Source: a virus
Reading direction: 5' to 3' (one strand)
Virus record (IMG/VR): IMGVR_UViG_3300037258_000087
Span: 1-26,403 of that record
Length of the DNA: 26,403 bases
Of the stretch, positions 1 to 6,324 are shown in pieces (the first letter of the stretch is position 1; every line of letters begins with the position of its first letter). Made by a program: the position numbers and the translations under genes. The notes under the pieces are model-generated. The model had not been told where the DNA came from. It saw only the letters and a program-made list of their open reading frames with translations, and made no database searches.

Positions 1-127
1 CCCTCTGGCACGGCTTCGCTCCCGTCCTCGGAGGCATCGGGTTCTTCGGCGCGCTCACCTGGGCCGTGGGATCGGAGACCGGCCGCAGGACAACCGTCTA
101 CCTGGCCGGGGCGACCTGGACAGCACT
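1..127. repeat. Left copy of a 127-bp exact terminal duplication (circle closure)
   Basis: These bases are identical to 26277-26403. The copy lies inside a coding sequence, and joining base 26276 to base 1 keeps that reading frame open. This is what a circular molecule assembled with a 127-base k-mer produces, so the unique length is 26,276 bp. A genuine phage terminal repeat of the same size is less likely, because it would fall inside a translocase gene. Confidence 0.93.
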
Positions 128-1535
128 GAAGGCGACCAGCCGGGAGTTCCAGTCGTGGTGGTGGTCCGTACGCCACCACGTGCCCGCTGGACTCACCCGC
201 AGGCTCACCCGCAAGCGCTGGGACGGCATGGTCGAGGCCCGCAAGCTGACCGGTCTGAAGCGCGGCCGGGTGGTCGCCACGACGCTCGGGGTGTCTGTGC
301 ACCTGCACCTGACGGGCTGGCTGACACTGCCCTACGTCGTCGGCAAGCAGGACCAGTTGGAGGCCGGTCTGGGTCTGAAGCACGACAGCACCAGGATCGT
401 GAAGGGGAACCGGGCTGACCGGTGCGTGCTGGAGGTCCGGGTCCGGGACCTGTCATCAGTGGCATTCAACTGGCCCGGCGTGGACAGCCCCGACATCCGG
501 CGGCCGGTTCCGCTGGCCCAGACCGAGCACGGCGACCTGGTCAAGGTGCTGGTCCCGCAGCGCACGGTGATCGCCGGGACCTCCGGCGCGGGCAAGTCGG
601 TGCTGCTGCGGATCTACGGGTCCGCCGCCGTGCTGTGCGCGAACGCCGACCTCACCTATGTCGACGCCAAGGCGGTGGAGGGATCGCTGTGGCGGGGGCT
701 GGCCGACGTGGCGACCACCGGCACCGAGATCACCGCCATGGCCGCCCGGCTCAAGGCGGGCATGTCCGCCCGGCTCGCCGACATGGCAGTCCGGGGCGAG
801 GTGGACCACGTCCCGACGGCTGCCAGCCCGGCCCGGATCATCATCGTGGATGAGGGCGCGGAACTGAAGCGGCTGAAGCTGACCCAGGCCCGCGAGGACT
901 TCGAGTCGATCGCACAGCTCGGGCGCGCGGCCGGGTACTGGCTGGTCTGGGCCACGCAGTACCCCACCGACGGCTCCGGGGGCCTGCCGGTCGGCATCGG
1001 TACCCAGGCGGACACCACGATCGGTCTCCGGGTCGAGACACCGCGTATCAACCGGGTGGTCTGGGGGGACGACGCGATGACCCAGGGATGGGCGTCGCAC
1101 CTTCTCCCGGCCGTAGCCGGATGGATGATGCTGCGCGACTCCGAGCACGGCCGGCCGGAGCGCAGCCGGACGTTCTTCCTGACCAAGGAGCACGTCCAGG
1201 CGATGCCCAGGACCACGGTCCGGGTGGCGTTCGCGAAGCCGCTGGAGCCCGTCTCCGGGCCGCTTTCGGTGCCGCCGATGCCCGCGTACCAGCCGACGGT
1301 CCACACGCCGTCAGCGCTCTCACGGGTAGTGCGCCGGCGCACCCTGGCCGACGACCTGGCGGACGCTCTGGAGACCTTCGGTCCGCTCACCCAGGCGCAG
1401 CTCAACGCCGCCCTGGGCAAGCCGAAGTCCAGCTCCAGCGTCTCCGACGCACTCAAGCGCCTGGTCAACTCCGGCCGAGTGGCCGTGGACAGCGGCACCT
1501 ACACCGTCACTTCGATCAACGCAGAGGAGAACTGA
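1..1535 (+). CDS. traB: FtsK/TraB-type DNA translocase of conjugative transfer (3' part; 5' part at 26096-26276)
   Basis: Across the circle junction this gene is 571 aa, with its ATG at 26096 and TGA at 1533-1535. Numbered on the full protein, a proline/alanine-rich linker (about residues 20-60) leads to one hydrophobic segment (about 68-83). Then come a basic region, a Walker A motif GTSGAGKS (253-260) and a Walker B motif ending VDE (343-345) in an FtsK/SpoIIIE-like motor. The C-terminal 65 residues look like a winged helix, as in FtsK gamma and Streptomyces TraB DNA-recognition domains. TraB proteins of Streptomyces plasmids and AICEs form membrane hexamers that pump double-stranded DNA between hyphae without a relaxase. 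The position directly upstream of an SpdB-like gene supports this role. A phage-borne FtsK homologue with another role is possible but less likely. The start shares ATGA with the preceding small gene. Confidence 0.85.
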   Translation, partial: LWHGFAPVLGGIGFFGALTWAVGSETGRRTTVYLAGATWTALKATSREFQSWWWSVRHHVPAGLTRRLTRKRWDGMVEARKLTGLKRGRVVATTLGVSVHLHLTGWLTLPYVVGKQDQLEAGLGLKHDSTRIVKGNRADRCVLEVRVRDLSSVAFNWPGVDSPDIRRPVPLAQTEHGDLVKVLVPQRTVIAGTSGAGKSVLLRIYGSAAVLCANADLTYVDAKAVEGSLWRGLADVATTGTEITAMAARLKAGMSARLADMAVRGEVDHVPTAASPARIIIVDEGAELKRLKLTQAREDFESIAQLGRAAGYWLVWATQYPTDGSGGLPVGIGTQADTTIGLRVETPRINRVVWGDDAMTQGWASHLLPAVAGWMMLRDSEHGRPERSRTFFLTKEHVQAMPRTTVRVAFAKPLEPVSGPLSVPPMPAYQPTVHTPSALSRVVRRRTLADDLADALETFGPLTQAQLNAALGKPKSSSSVSDALKRLVNSGRVAVDSGTYTVTSINAEEN

Positions 1536-1537
1536 CC

Positions 1538-2476
1538 GTGAAGACCTACACCCCGAAGCCGGTCCGGCTGCCGGACGCCGTCCGCCACACCGACGAAGGC
1601 AACCCGTACACCGAGCCCCAGTGGCAGCGGTTCGAGCCGCGCCCGGTACCGCCGCTGAACCTGCGGCGAGCCGGTGAGCTGGCCGTGGTCGGCCTGGCGT
1701 TCGCGCTCATGGTCGCCGCCGCAGCCTGGTCCACCGTCTCCATCGGCGTCGTGCTGCGCGGGGGCGTCGGCTACGCCGTGGCGGGCGTCTTCGACGTCGG
1801 CTGGGGCGTCTGCCTGCTGCTGGAGAACCTGTTCCTGCACGACGACGACCGGCTGAGGCTGATCCGGCGCACCGGCTGGGGACTGCTGGCCTTCACCATG
1901 GCCGTGCTGTTCGCCCGGGGCGCTGTGGAGCACAACTGGCTGTTGGCCGTGGCAGGGTGCGCGGGCAGTGGGTTCGCGAAAGCCGTCTGGTACGTGACGA
2001 TGCGGTGCCTGGAGCCCGACCTCACCCACGACGACAAGGTGAACATCCGCGCCGACCGGTCCAGGGCACAGCGCGCCGCACTGCGCGCCGACATGGACGC
2101 CGACGCGGCCCGCCGGACGGCCTACGCCGACGCCAGGCGGGCTGCGCTGCTGCCGCCGGTGCCGGTCGCTGCCGAGAGCGTCACGGCGGAACAGGTTCCG
2201 AACCTCGCTGACGCGGAGATCGACTGGTCGGAACTCGAAGAGTCGGTGACGGCCCCTGCGCAGGTCACGGCAGGTTCGGAAGTTCCGAACGAGGTTCCGG
2301 CCGTGGTTCGGAACCAGTTCGGAACCGACGTGCGGAACCGTTCCGAACTGCTGCGAAACCTGATCGCTGCCGGAACCACGGACACGGCCGAACTGAGGGC
2401 ATCAGTCGAAGACGCCGGGTTCGCCGCTCCGTCTCCGGAATATGTCCGCCGTTTGGTCCGCAAGTCGCAGCACTGA
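1538..2476 (+). CDS. SpdB-like plasmid spread membrane protein
   Basis: This GTG-started protein of 312 aa begins 2 bases after the traB stop; GAGGAG at 1524-1529, inside the end of traB, can serve as its ribosome binding site. A hydrophilic N-terminus (about 1-45) precedes four predicted membrane segments (about 47-72, 78-100, 112-128 and 134-155). A charged Arg/Ala-rich cytoplasmic tail follows. Architecture and position match the SpdB proteins that follow traB in Streptomyces plasmids and AICEs, where they promote intramycelial spread and pock formation. The tail beyond residue about 215 is encoded over a dense array of TTCCGAA palindromes, so its sequence may partly be dictated by DNA-level function. 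The family call rests on topology and context rather than a catalytic motif. Confidence 0.72.
   Translation: MKTYTPKPVRLPDAVRHTDEGNPYTEPQWQRFEPRPVPPLNLRRAGELAVVGLAFALMVAAAAWSTVSIGVVLRGGVGYAVAGVFDVGWGVCLLLENLFLHDDDRLRLIRRTGWGLLAFTMAVLFARGAVEHNWLLAVAGCAGSGFAKAVWYVTMRCLEPDLTHDDKVNIRADRSRAQRAALRADMDADAARRTAYADARRAALLPPVPVAAESVTAEQVPNLADAEIDWSELEESVTAPAQVTAGSEVPNEVPAVVRNQFGTDVRNRSELLRNLIAAGTTDTAELRASVEDAGFAAPSPEYVRRLVRKSQH
2193..2377. repeat. Array of GGTTCSGAACC palindromes inside the spdB-like gene
   Basis: Perfect palindromes with a 1-nt centre occur at 2193-2205 (AGGTTCCGAACCT), 2274-2290 (GTTCGGAAGTTCCGAAC), 2304-2316 (TGGTTCGGAACCA) and 2333-2345 (CGGAACCGTTCCG). Half or partial copies lie at 2227-2234, 2293-2299, 2317-2326, 2341-2348 and 2371-2377. 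They fall in codons for a low-complexity hydrophilic tail. A role as TraB recognition sequence, clt locus or partition/regulatory site is inferred, not shown. Confidence 0.8.
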
Positions 2477-2529
2477 ACGGCGCGCGTCTCCGGCTGGCCG
2501 GCGCGGGTTCACGACCCGGACGCGCACGA

Positions 2530-2549
2530 GACCGCCTCCCAGGGCGGTC
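2530..2549 (+). terminator. Hairpin between spdB-like gene and small membrane genes
   Basis: GACCGCC (2530-2536) pairs with GGCGGTC (2543-2549) across a 6-nt loop. It lies in the only sizeable gap (2477-2568) of the transfer operon and is not followed by a U tract. It could be a partial terminator, an mRNA processing or stability hairpin, or a protein-binding site. The ribosome binding site of the next gene (GAAGGAG) follows about 8 bases later. Confidence 0.4.
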
Positions 2550-2568
2550 CGAGCGAAGGAGAAATCGC

Positions 2569-2739
2569 ATGACGTCCGCCCTGTTTCCCGCTATCGCGTT
2601 CGTGGGTCTGGTCATTCTGGTCTACGCGGCCAAGGCGCACCGGGGACCGATCGTCCTGGCCACCATCGCCACCGTACTGATCACCGGTGGCTGGCAGCAC
2701 GCGCTCTCCAGCGTGCTCGGCATCATTCAGGGGCTGTGA
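2569..2739 (+). CDS. Small two-TM membrane protein (56 aa)
   Basis: ATG at 2569 is preceded by a good ribosome binding site (GAAGGAG at 2556-2562). The 56-aa product is almost entirely hydrophobic. One segment spans about residues 4-21 and another about 27-42, joined by a short basic turn (KAHRG). It ends with TGA at 2737-2739, whose final A is the A of the next ATG, so the two genes are coupled. Tiny membrane proteins downstream of traB/spdB are usual in Streptomyces transfer operons, which makes a Spd-like accessory role the best inference. A holin-like role cannot be excluded from sequence, but no lysin gene accompanies it. Confidence 0.7.
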   Translation: MTSALFPAIAFVGLVILVYAAKAHRGPIVLATIATVLITGGWQHALSSVLGIIQGL

Positions 2740-2900
2740 TGGCCCGCCGCAGGAAGAACGGCGGCTCCAAGGGCCTGATCAAGATCCTTGTTTGCGTAGT
2801 GGCCGCCGTGTGGCTCTGGACGGTGGTGTCCCCTCACCTGATGGCCACGACGACTACGACCAGCACCTGCGTCATCGGCCAGAAGAACTGCAAGCCGTAG
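2739..2900 (+). CDS. Small single-TM protein with a Cys-bracketed C-terminal loop (53 aa)
   Basis: The ATG overlaps the preceding stop by one base (TGATG). A very basic N-terminus (ARRRKNGGSKG) precedes one membrane segment (about residues 13-34). A short Thr-rich external tail follows, with two cysteines nine residues apart (CVIGQKNC) that could form a disulfide outside the cell. By the positive-inside rule the N-terminus is cytoplasmic. It is the last gene of the rightward unit, ending 21 bases before the convergent terminator. I do not recognise a family; a Spd-type accessory protein of the transfer apparatus is inferred from context. Confidence 0.65.
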   Translation: MARRRKNGGSKGLIKILVCVVAAVWLWTVVSPHLMATTTTTSTCVIGQKNCKP

Positions 2901-2921
2901 CTGTACGCGTCGCCTGAGAAC

Positions 2922-2958
2922 GAGCCCCTGCCGGGTGTACAGGCCCCGGCAGGGGCTC
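2922..2958. terminator. Bidirectional terminator between convergent units
   Basis: A perfect 14-bp stem, GAGCCCCTGCCGGG (2922-2935) and CCCGGCAGGGGCTC (2945-2958), encloses a 9-nt loop. It lies exactly between the last rightward gene (stop 2898-2900) and the last leftward gene (stop at 2967), so it can end both transcripts. It lacks a long U tract, which is common in high-GC actinobacteria. Confidence 0.9.
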
Positions 2959-2966
2959 AACCATGA

Positions 2967-3536
2967 TCATATGGTGTACAGGACCCCGGCCAGGGTCCGG
3001 GAGATGTTCGCCGTGCTGGCTGTGTTCCAGGTCGCAGTGATGCTCAGGGTCAGCTGGACCGTGGTGTTAAACGTGCCCGTCCCCCCGGGGGTGATCTGGT
3101 AGTTAGCCGCAGCCGTACCGGACGTGACGTCCTGGTTCTGGAAGGTACTGCACACGAGGGCACCACTGGTTCCGACGGTGGTGAACAGCATCCACCCTTC
3201 CGCTGTCCACCCGAGGTTGGTGCTGGACCCTGCCCGCTCGGTCAGGGTGAAGGCCCTGATCGAGGTGTCAGAGATCGTTCCGGTGGCTCCCAGGCGCAGT
3301 GTCGTCGTCAGTGTGGGCGGGCCTGTGCCGTTGGAGTCGGCTGTCCCGAACACGTTGAACCGGAACCCGTTGTTCACGGCCGAGATGGTGTTGGCGGGGA
3401 TGACAAAGCTACCGATCACGGTCTCCGTGACCGTGTTCGACACGGACCCGGTGGTGAACTGGCTCACCACTGACGGCAGTTCGTTCAGCAGGGCGGAGGT
3501 GACCCGTGCTCCGTCTGCCACCGGACTGATTCCCAT
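2967..3536 (-). CDS. Putative distal tail / receptor-binding structural protein
   Basis: This 189-aa protein is the last gene of the virion operon. It starts at ATG 3536 behind a clear GAAGGGA ribosome binding site, 10 bases after the stop of the large minor tail protein. The N-terminal 35 residues look like a virion attachment segment. The rest is Thr/Ser/Gly-rich beta sequence with no Cys pair or enzymatic motif, ending in a hydrophobic strand (AGVLYTI). Size, composition and place at the end of the tail genes fit a trimeric tail-tip or receptor-binding protein, but no specific family is recognised. It is a likely determinant of host range. Confidence 0.55.
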   Translation of the reverse strand: MGISPVADGARVTSALLNELPSVVSQFTTGSVSNTVTETVIGSFVIPANTISAVNNGFRFNVFGTADSNGTGPPTLTTTLRLGATGTISDTSIRAFTLTERAGSSTNLGWTAEGWMLFTTVGTSGALVCSTFQNQDVTSGTAAANYQITPGGTGTFNTTVQLTLSITATWNTASTANISRTLAGVLYTI

Positions 3537-3546
3537 AGCGGTCCCT

Positions 3547-5805
3547 TCAGTAGAGCTGGAGGTAGGTGGGGCTGTACAGGGACAGGGCAGCGCCGCCGTT
3601 GTGGGACCGTACGACGCCGTTCACCGACCGGGTGACACTGGAGAACGTCTGCGGGCTGGACGATCCGGAGACAGCCCCCACCGTCATCCGCTCGCCGCCC
3701 ATCAGGATGTCGAACGGCAGATCCCCTGCGGCCGTGGTCCACAGCACTGCCGGATTGGTCTTCGTCACCAGGAACGACGTATCCGAAGGACCGATTCCGT
3801 TGGTCAGTGTGCTGCCGTCCGTGTCGGACCTGGTGTACCCGTCGCCCGTGCTGCTCACCTGCTGGTAGGCCAGGTCGGGCGTCGTGACGAAGTTGATGAC
3901 GTGCTGGAACTGGTCGATGGTCTCCGTGGACCCGATCACGTACATCCCGGCCGTGTCCAGCGGAGCATAACCGCACTGCGCGGGAAGGTTCTTGATCCCC
4001 ATGCGAAGCCCGGGAATCATGGTCAGCACCTGGGTTCGCGTCGCATTCGTGCCGCCGGCGTAGAAGGACGGGTGGGCGAGGTTGACCGAGACGGCGGAGA
4101 ACCGGGGCAGGTCCACCGTGCCTACGTAGACCCGCCACCCGGCCTGGTCGGCGGTCGCCTGGTCCGTCGGCAGGTTCAGGCTGGGAGCGTCCTGGTAGCT
4201 GCCCACGCCGGTCGGGGGCGGGCTGGTGTTCAATGGGCCTACTGACTGAACCGACCGGCTGGATGCACCGTTGATCCTGGATACGGTGACGTCGTTCTTG
4301 GTGTACCGGTCATCGTCCGTCGGCATCGGTACCGCTGTCAGCTGGTACGCGGCGTAGTCCAGGGTCAGGAAGTACGGCTGCGAGTAGAAGAACGCGCGCG
4401 ACCACATACCTACAGCCAGCTGGGTCTTGTCCTCGAACAGAAACCCGGTGTCAGCGTCGGTGCACTGCTTCAGCAGGTTGGGCGGGGTGTCCGGGAGCTG
4501 TACCCCCAGCAGAGTCCCCACGGCGGGCTGTCCGACGGAGGAATAGGCGAACCCGTTCTGGAGAAGCAGGCGGTGTGCCCTGGTGTCGGCGGGCTCATCC
4601 AGGAACCCGCTGACCGCGCCGATAGTGGTCCCGCCCAAGTCGGAGGCGGAAGACGTCTTATTCTGCACGGACAGGTGACCGAACACCACACTGGTCAGAT
4701 TCTTGTCCGGGGCCACGGCGACTCCGGACACGGTCCGGATGGACCCGCTTGTGTTCGGTCCTATGACCGTGGCCGTACTCGCCAGGATGTCAACCACGGT
4801 GACGGTGCATACGGCCGCATTCCAGTCCACGCACAGGCGGACCAGTTTCCCGTCAATGCTGACGGCCACCGGTCCCGTGGTGTTCAGCACGGCCCCCGTA
4901 TTGTCGTACCAGATGATGTTAAATTGTCCACCGCCGTAGTAGACCTCCGTCAGTGCACACGCGCCTGTGGACTGAATACGGATCAGCCGCGACAGGGTTG
5001 CGATCCCTCCGGCCGGGACCGAGATCAGGACACGGACCTGGTCCTGTTCGGTGTCCGTGTGCACCGGGACGGTGCCGGAGAACGATCCGCTGGCCATGAC
5101 CGGCAGGGGGCTCGATCCCGGGAACACGGTGCTGGACGACAGGGTAGGTGTGCCTGTGATCAGCATGGGAGTCCCACCGCCGGGCGCGGCCGACGCCATG
5201 GACGTGGACCCGGAGGGGTCCTCCAGCGCCCAGTACGCGACCGGCGGGTTGGGTGAGTACCCGATGACCGTCCCCGATAGATCGGCCCCCGGGGAGCCGG
5301 CAGCTAGGGCCTGGTACATGGCCGACCCGCTGACGGTCACACTCTGGTTGAACCTGCGCAGCGGGCCGTACGCCTCCATCGCCACCCAGAAGTCGGTTCC
5401 GGTGGTGTCCCAGTCCTGCGGCCACGCCGGGGTCTCACCCCAGAACCGGTACGACTTGCCGAATCCGAGCGGCACCGACACCCGCAGCTGGGTGTTGCGG
5501 CCGATCTTCCCGTACAGCGGACTGGCCGTGTTCCGGGGGCTGAACCGACCGTCCCGGTTGTTGATCTGGAAGGTGCACGACGCCGGGCTGACAGAGGACG
5601 TCTCGTCGCTCTGCCCGTAGGTGATCGATACCGGAGTGTCCCCCCGGGTCATCACGTACGCGGTGATGTCCGTCCAGATCCCGTCCACCAGGATCTCCAC
5701 CATGACGGGGCCGCCGTTGTTCTGCTCCCCGGATGACGGCAGGTTGGCCGGGTACGCGTGAAGCGGGTGGTAGTACCCGTTCATCGCCTGCTGGACAGCG
5801 CTCAT
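3547..5805 (-). CDS. Large minor tail protein / tail hub-like protein (752 aa)
   Basis: The N-terminal region (about residues 35-130) has the pattern of actinophage minor tail proteins: VEILVDGIWTDIT, a conserved stretch around INNRDGRFSPRN, and a Trp-rich strand. A middle section (about 195-390) looks like an inserted LamG/concanavalin-like carbohydrate-binding domain (start PPVAYWALEDPSG, Val/Thr-rich strands). The last 60 residues carry a GERMTV...RSVNG...H beta module that recurs in the connector protein of this element. It lies between a small tail protein and the last gene and probably forms the distal tail/baseplate hub. Start 5805 is 4 bases after the upstream stop; an internal ATG at 5703 lacks a ribosome binding site. 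Confidence 0.72.
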   Translation of the reverse strand: MSAVQQAMNGYYHPLHAYPANLPSSGEQNNGGPVMVEILVDGIWTDITAYVMTRGDTPVSITYGQSDETSSVSPASCTFQINNRDGRFSPRNTASPLYGKIGRNTQLRVSVPLGFGKSYRFWGETPAWPQDWDTTGTDFWVAMEAYGPLRRFNQSVTVSGSAMYQALAAGSPGADLSGTVIGYSPNPPVAYWALEDPSGSTSMASAAPGGGTPMLITGTPTLSSSTVFPGSSPLPVMASGSFSGTVPVHTDTEQDQVRVLISVPAGGIATLSRLIRIQSTGACALTEVYYGGGQFNIIWYDNTGAVLNTTGPVAVSIDGKLVRLCVDWNAAVCTVTVVDILASTATVIGPNTSGSIRTVSGVAVAPDKNLTSVVFGHLSVQNKTSSASDLGGTTIGAVSGFLDEPADTRAHRLLLQNGFAYSSVGQPAVGTLLGVQLPDTPPNLLKQCTDADTGFLFEDKTQLAVGMWSRAFFYSQPYFLTLDYAAYQLTAVPMPTDDDRYTKNDVTVSRINGASSRSVQSVGPLNTSPPPTGVGSYQDAPSLNLPTDQATADQAGWRVYVGTVDLPRFSAVSVNLAHPSFYAGGTNATRTQVLTMIPGLRMGIKNLPAQCGYAPLDTAGMYVIGSTETIDQFQHVINFVTTPDLAYQQVSSTGDGYTRSDTDGSTLTNGIGPSDTSFLVTKTNPAVLWTTAAGDLPFDILMGGERMTVGAVSGSSSPQTFSSVTRSVNGVVRSHNGGAALSLYSPTYLQLY

Positions 5806-5808
5806 GGA

Positions 5809-6321
5809 TTACTCATCCCAGAGCACGGAGCACAGCATGTTGACTGCCGCGCTGAAGGTCACGCGGACCCGGAGGAACTTCGAGACGGCCACGTAGGACC
5901 ACTCTTCAGGCAGGAACTGGTAGTGGTACTCGACCGGCCCGGCTCCGTTGGACTCCCCGGATATCTGGATCGCGTCGAAGGTGCGGACAGCGGTGATGGA
6001 CCCTTCTCCGGACGACGTGTAGCCGGTGCCGGTCGTGCTGAGCGTCATCAGGGACGCGGGCGCGTTGGGGTCCAGCGGCTGCACCCCCGATGCGGAGTGG
6101 GCGGTCACCGTAGCCGCTACGTCGGTCTGGATCAGCTCTATCAGTCCGGTGCCGGTGGTCGCCGGTGCCGAGTCCAGGGTGAATCCCCAGGACACGATCT
6201 TCAACTGGCGGGTGGACGGCGTGGCGATCTGGAGCATGGTCTTGACCGACGTGCCTGTGGTCACCTTGACGATGCCCGCCGTCGTCTGCATGGGTGCGTT
6301 CCACGCCTGGTACCGGTGCAT
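5809..6321 (-). CDS. Distal tail protein, small (170 aa)
   Basis: The ATG at 6321 follows a strong ribosome binding site (GGAAGGTAGG) that overlaps the end of the tape measure gene. The product is a beta-rich protein with no membrane segment or catalytic motif. Features include an N-terminal HRYQAWNAPMQT segment, a central TTGTG-type loop and an aromatic patch near residues 130-145 (YHYQFLPEEWSYV). In siphophage gene order, the position after the tape measure is usually a distal tail or minor tail protein. The exact role (Dit-like versus other tip protein) cannot be read from the sequence. Confidence 0.6.
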   Translation of the reverse strand: MHRYQAWNAPMQTTAGIVKVTTGTSVKTMLQIATPSTRQLKIVSWGFTLDSAPATTGTGLIELIQTDVAATVTAHSASGVQPLDPNAPASLMTLSTTGTGYTSSGEGSITAVRTFDAIQISGESNGAGPVEYHYQFLPEEWSYVAVSKFLRVRVTFSAAVNMLCSVLWDE

Positions 6322-6324
6322 GGC

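Noticed and set aside
1-127. Phage direct terminal repeat
   Set aside because: Length equals a common assembly k-mer, the copy lies inside traB, and closure restores the reading frame, so an assembly overlap is the simpler reading.
456-1304. Leftward frames of about 280 aa opposite traB
   Set aside because: The sense strand codes a clear FtsK/TraB motor; the antisense products are Arg/Pro-rich without motifs.
2569-2900. Holin/lysis cassette at the end of the rightward unit
   Set aside because: Two small membrane proteins are present, but no lysin accompanies them and they lie in the transfer operon behind spdB, where Spd accessory proteins are expected.
3124-4245. 373-aa rightward open frame opposite the tail genes
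   Set aside because: Shadow of two tail proteins; no recognisable domain and it would run against the operon without promoter or terminator.
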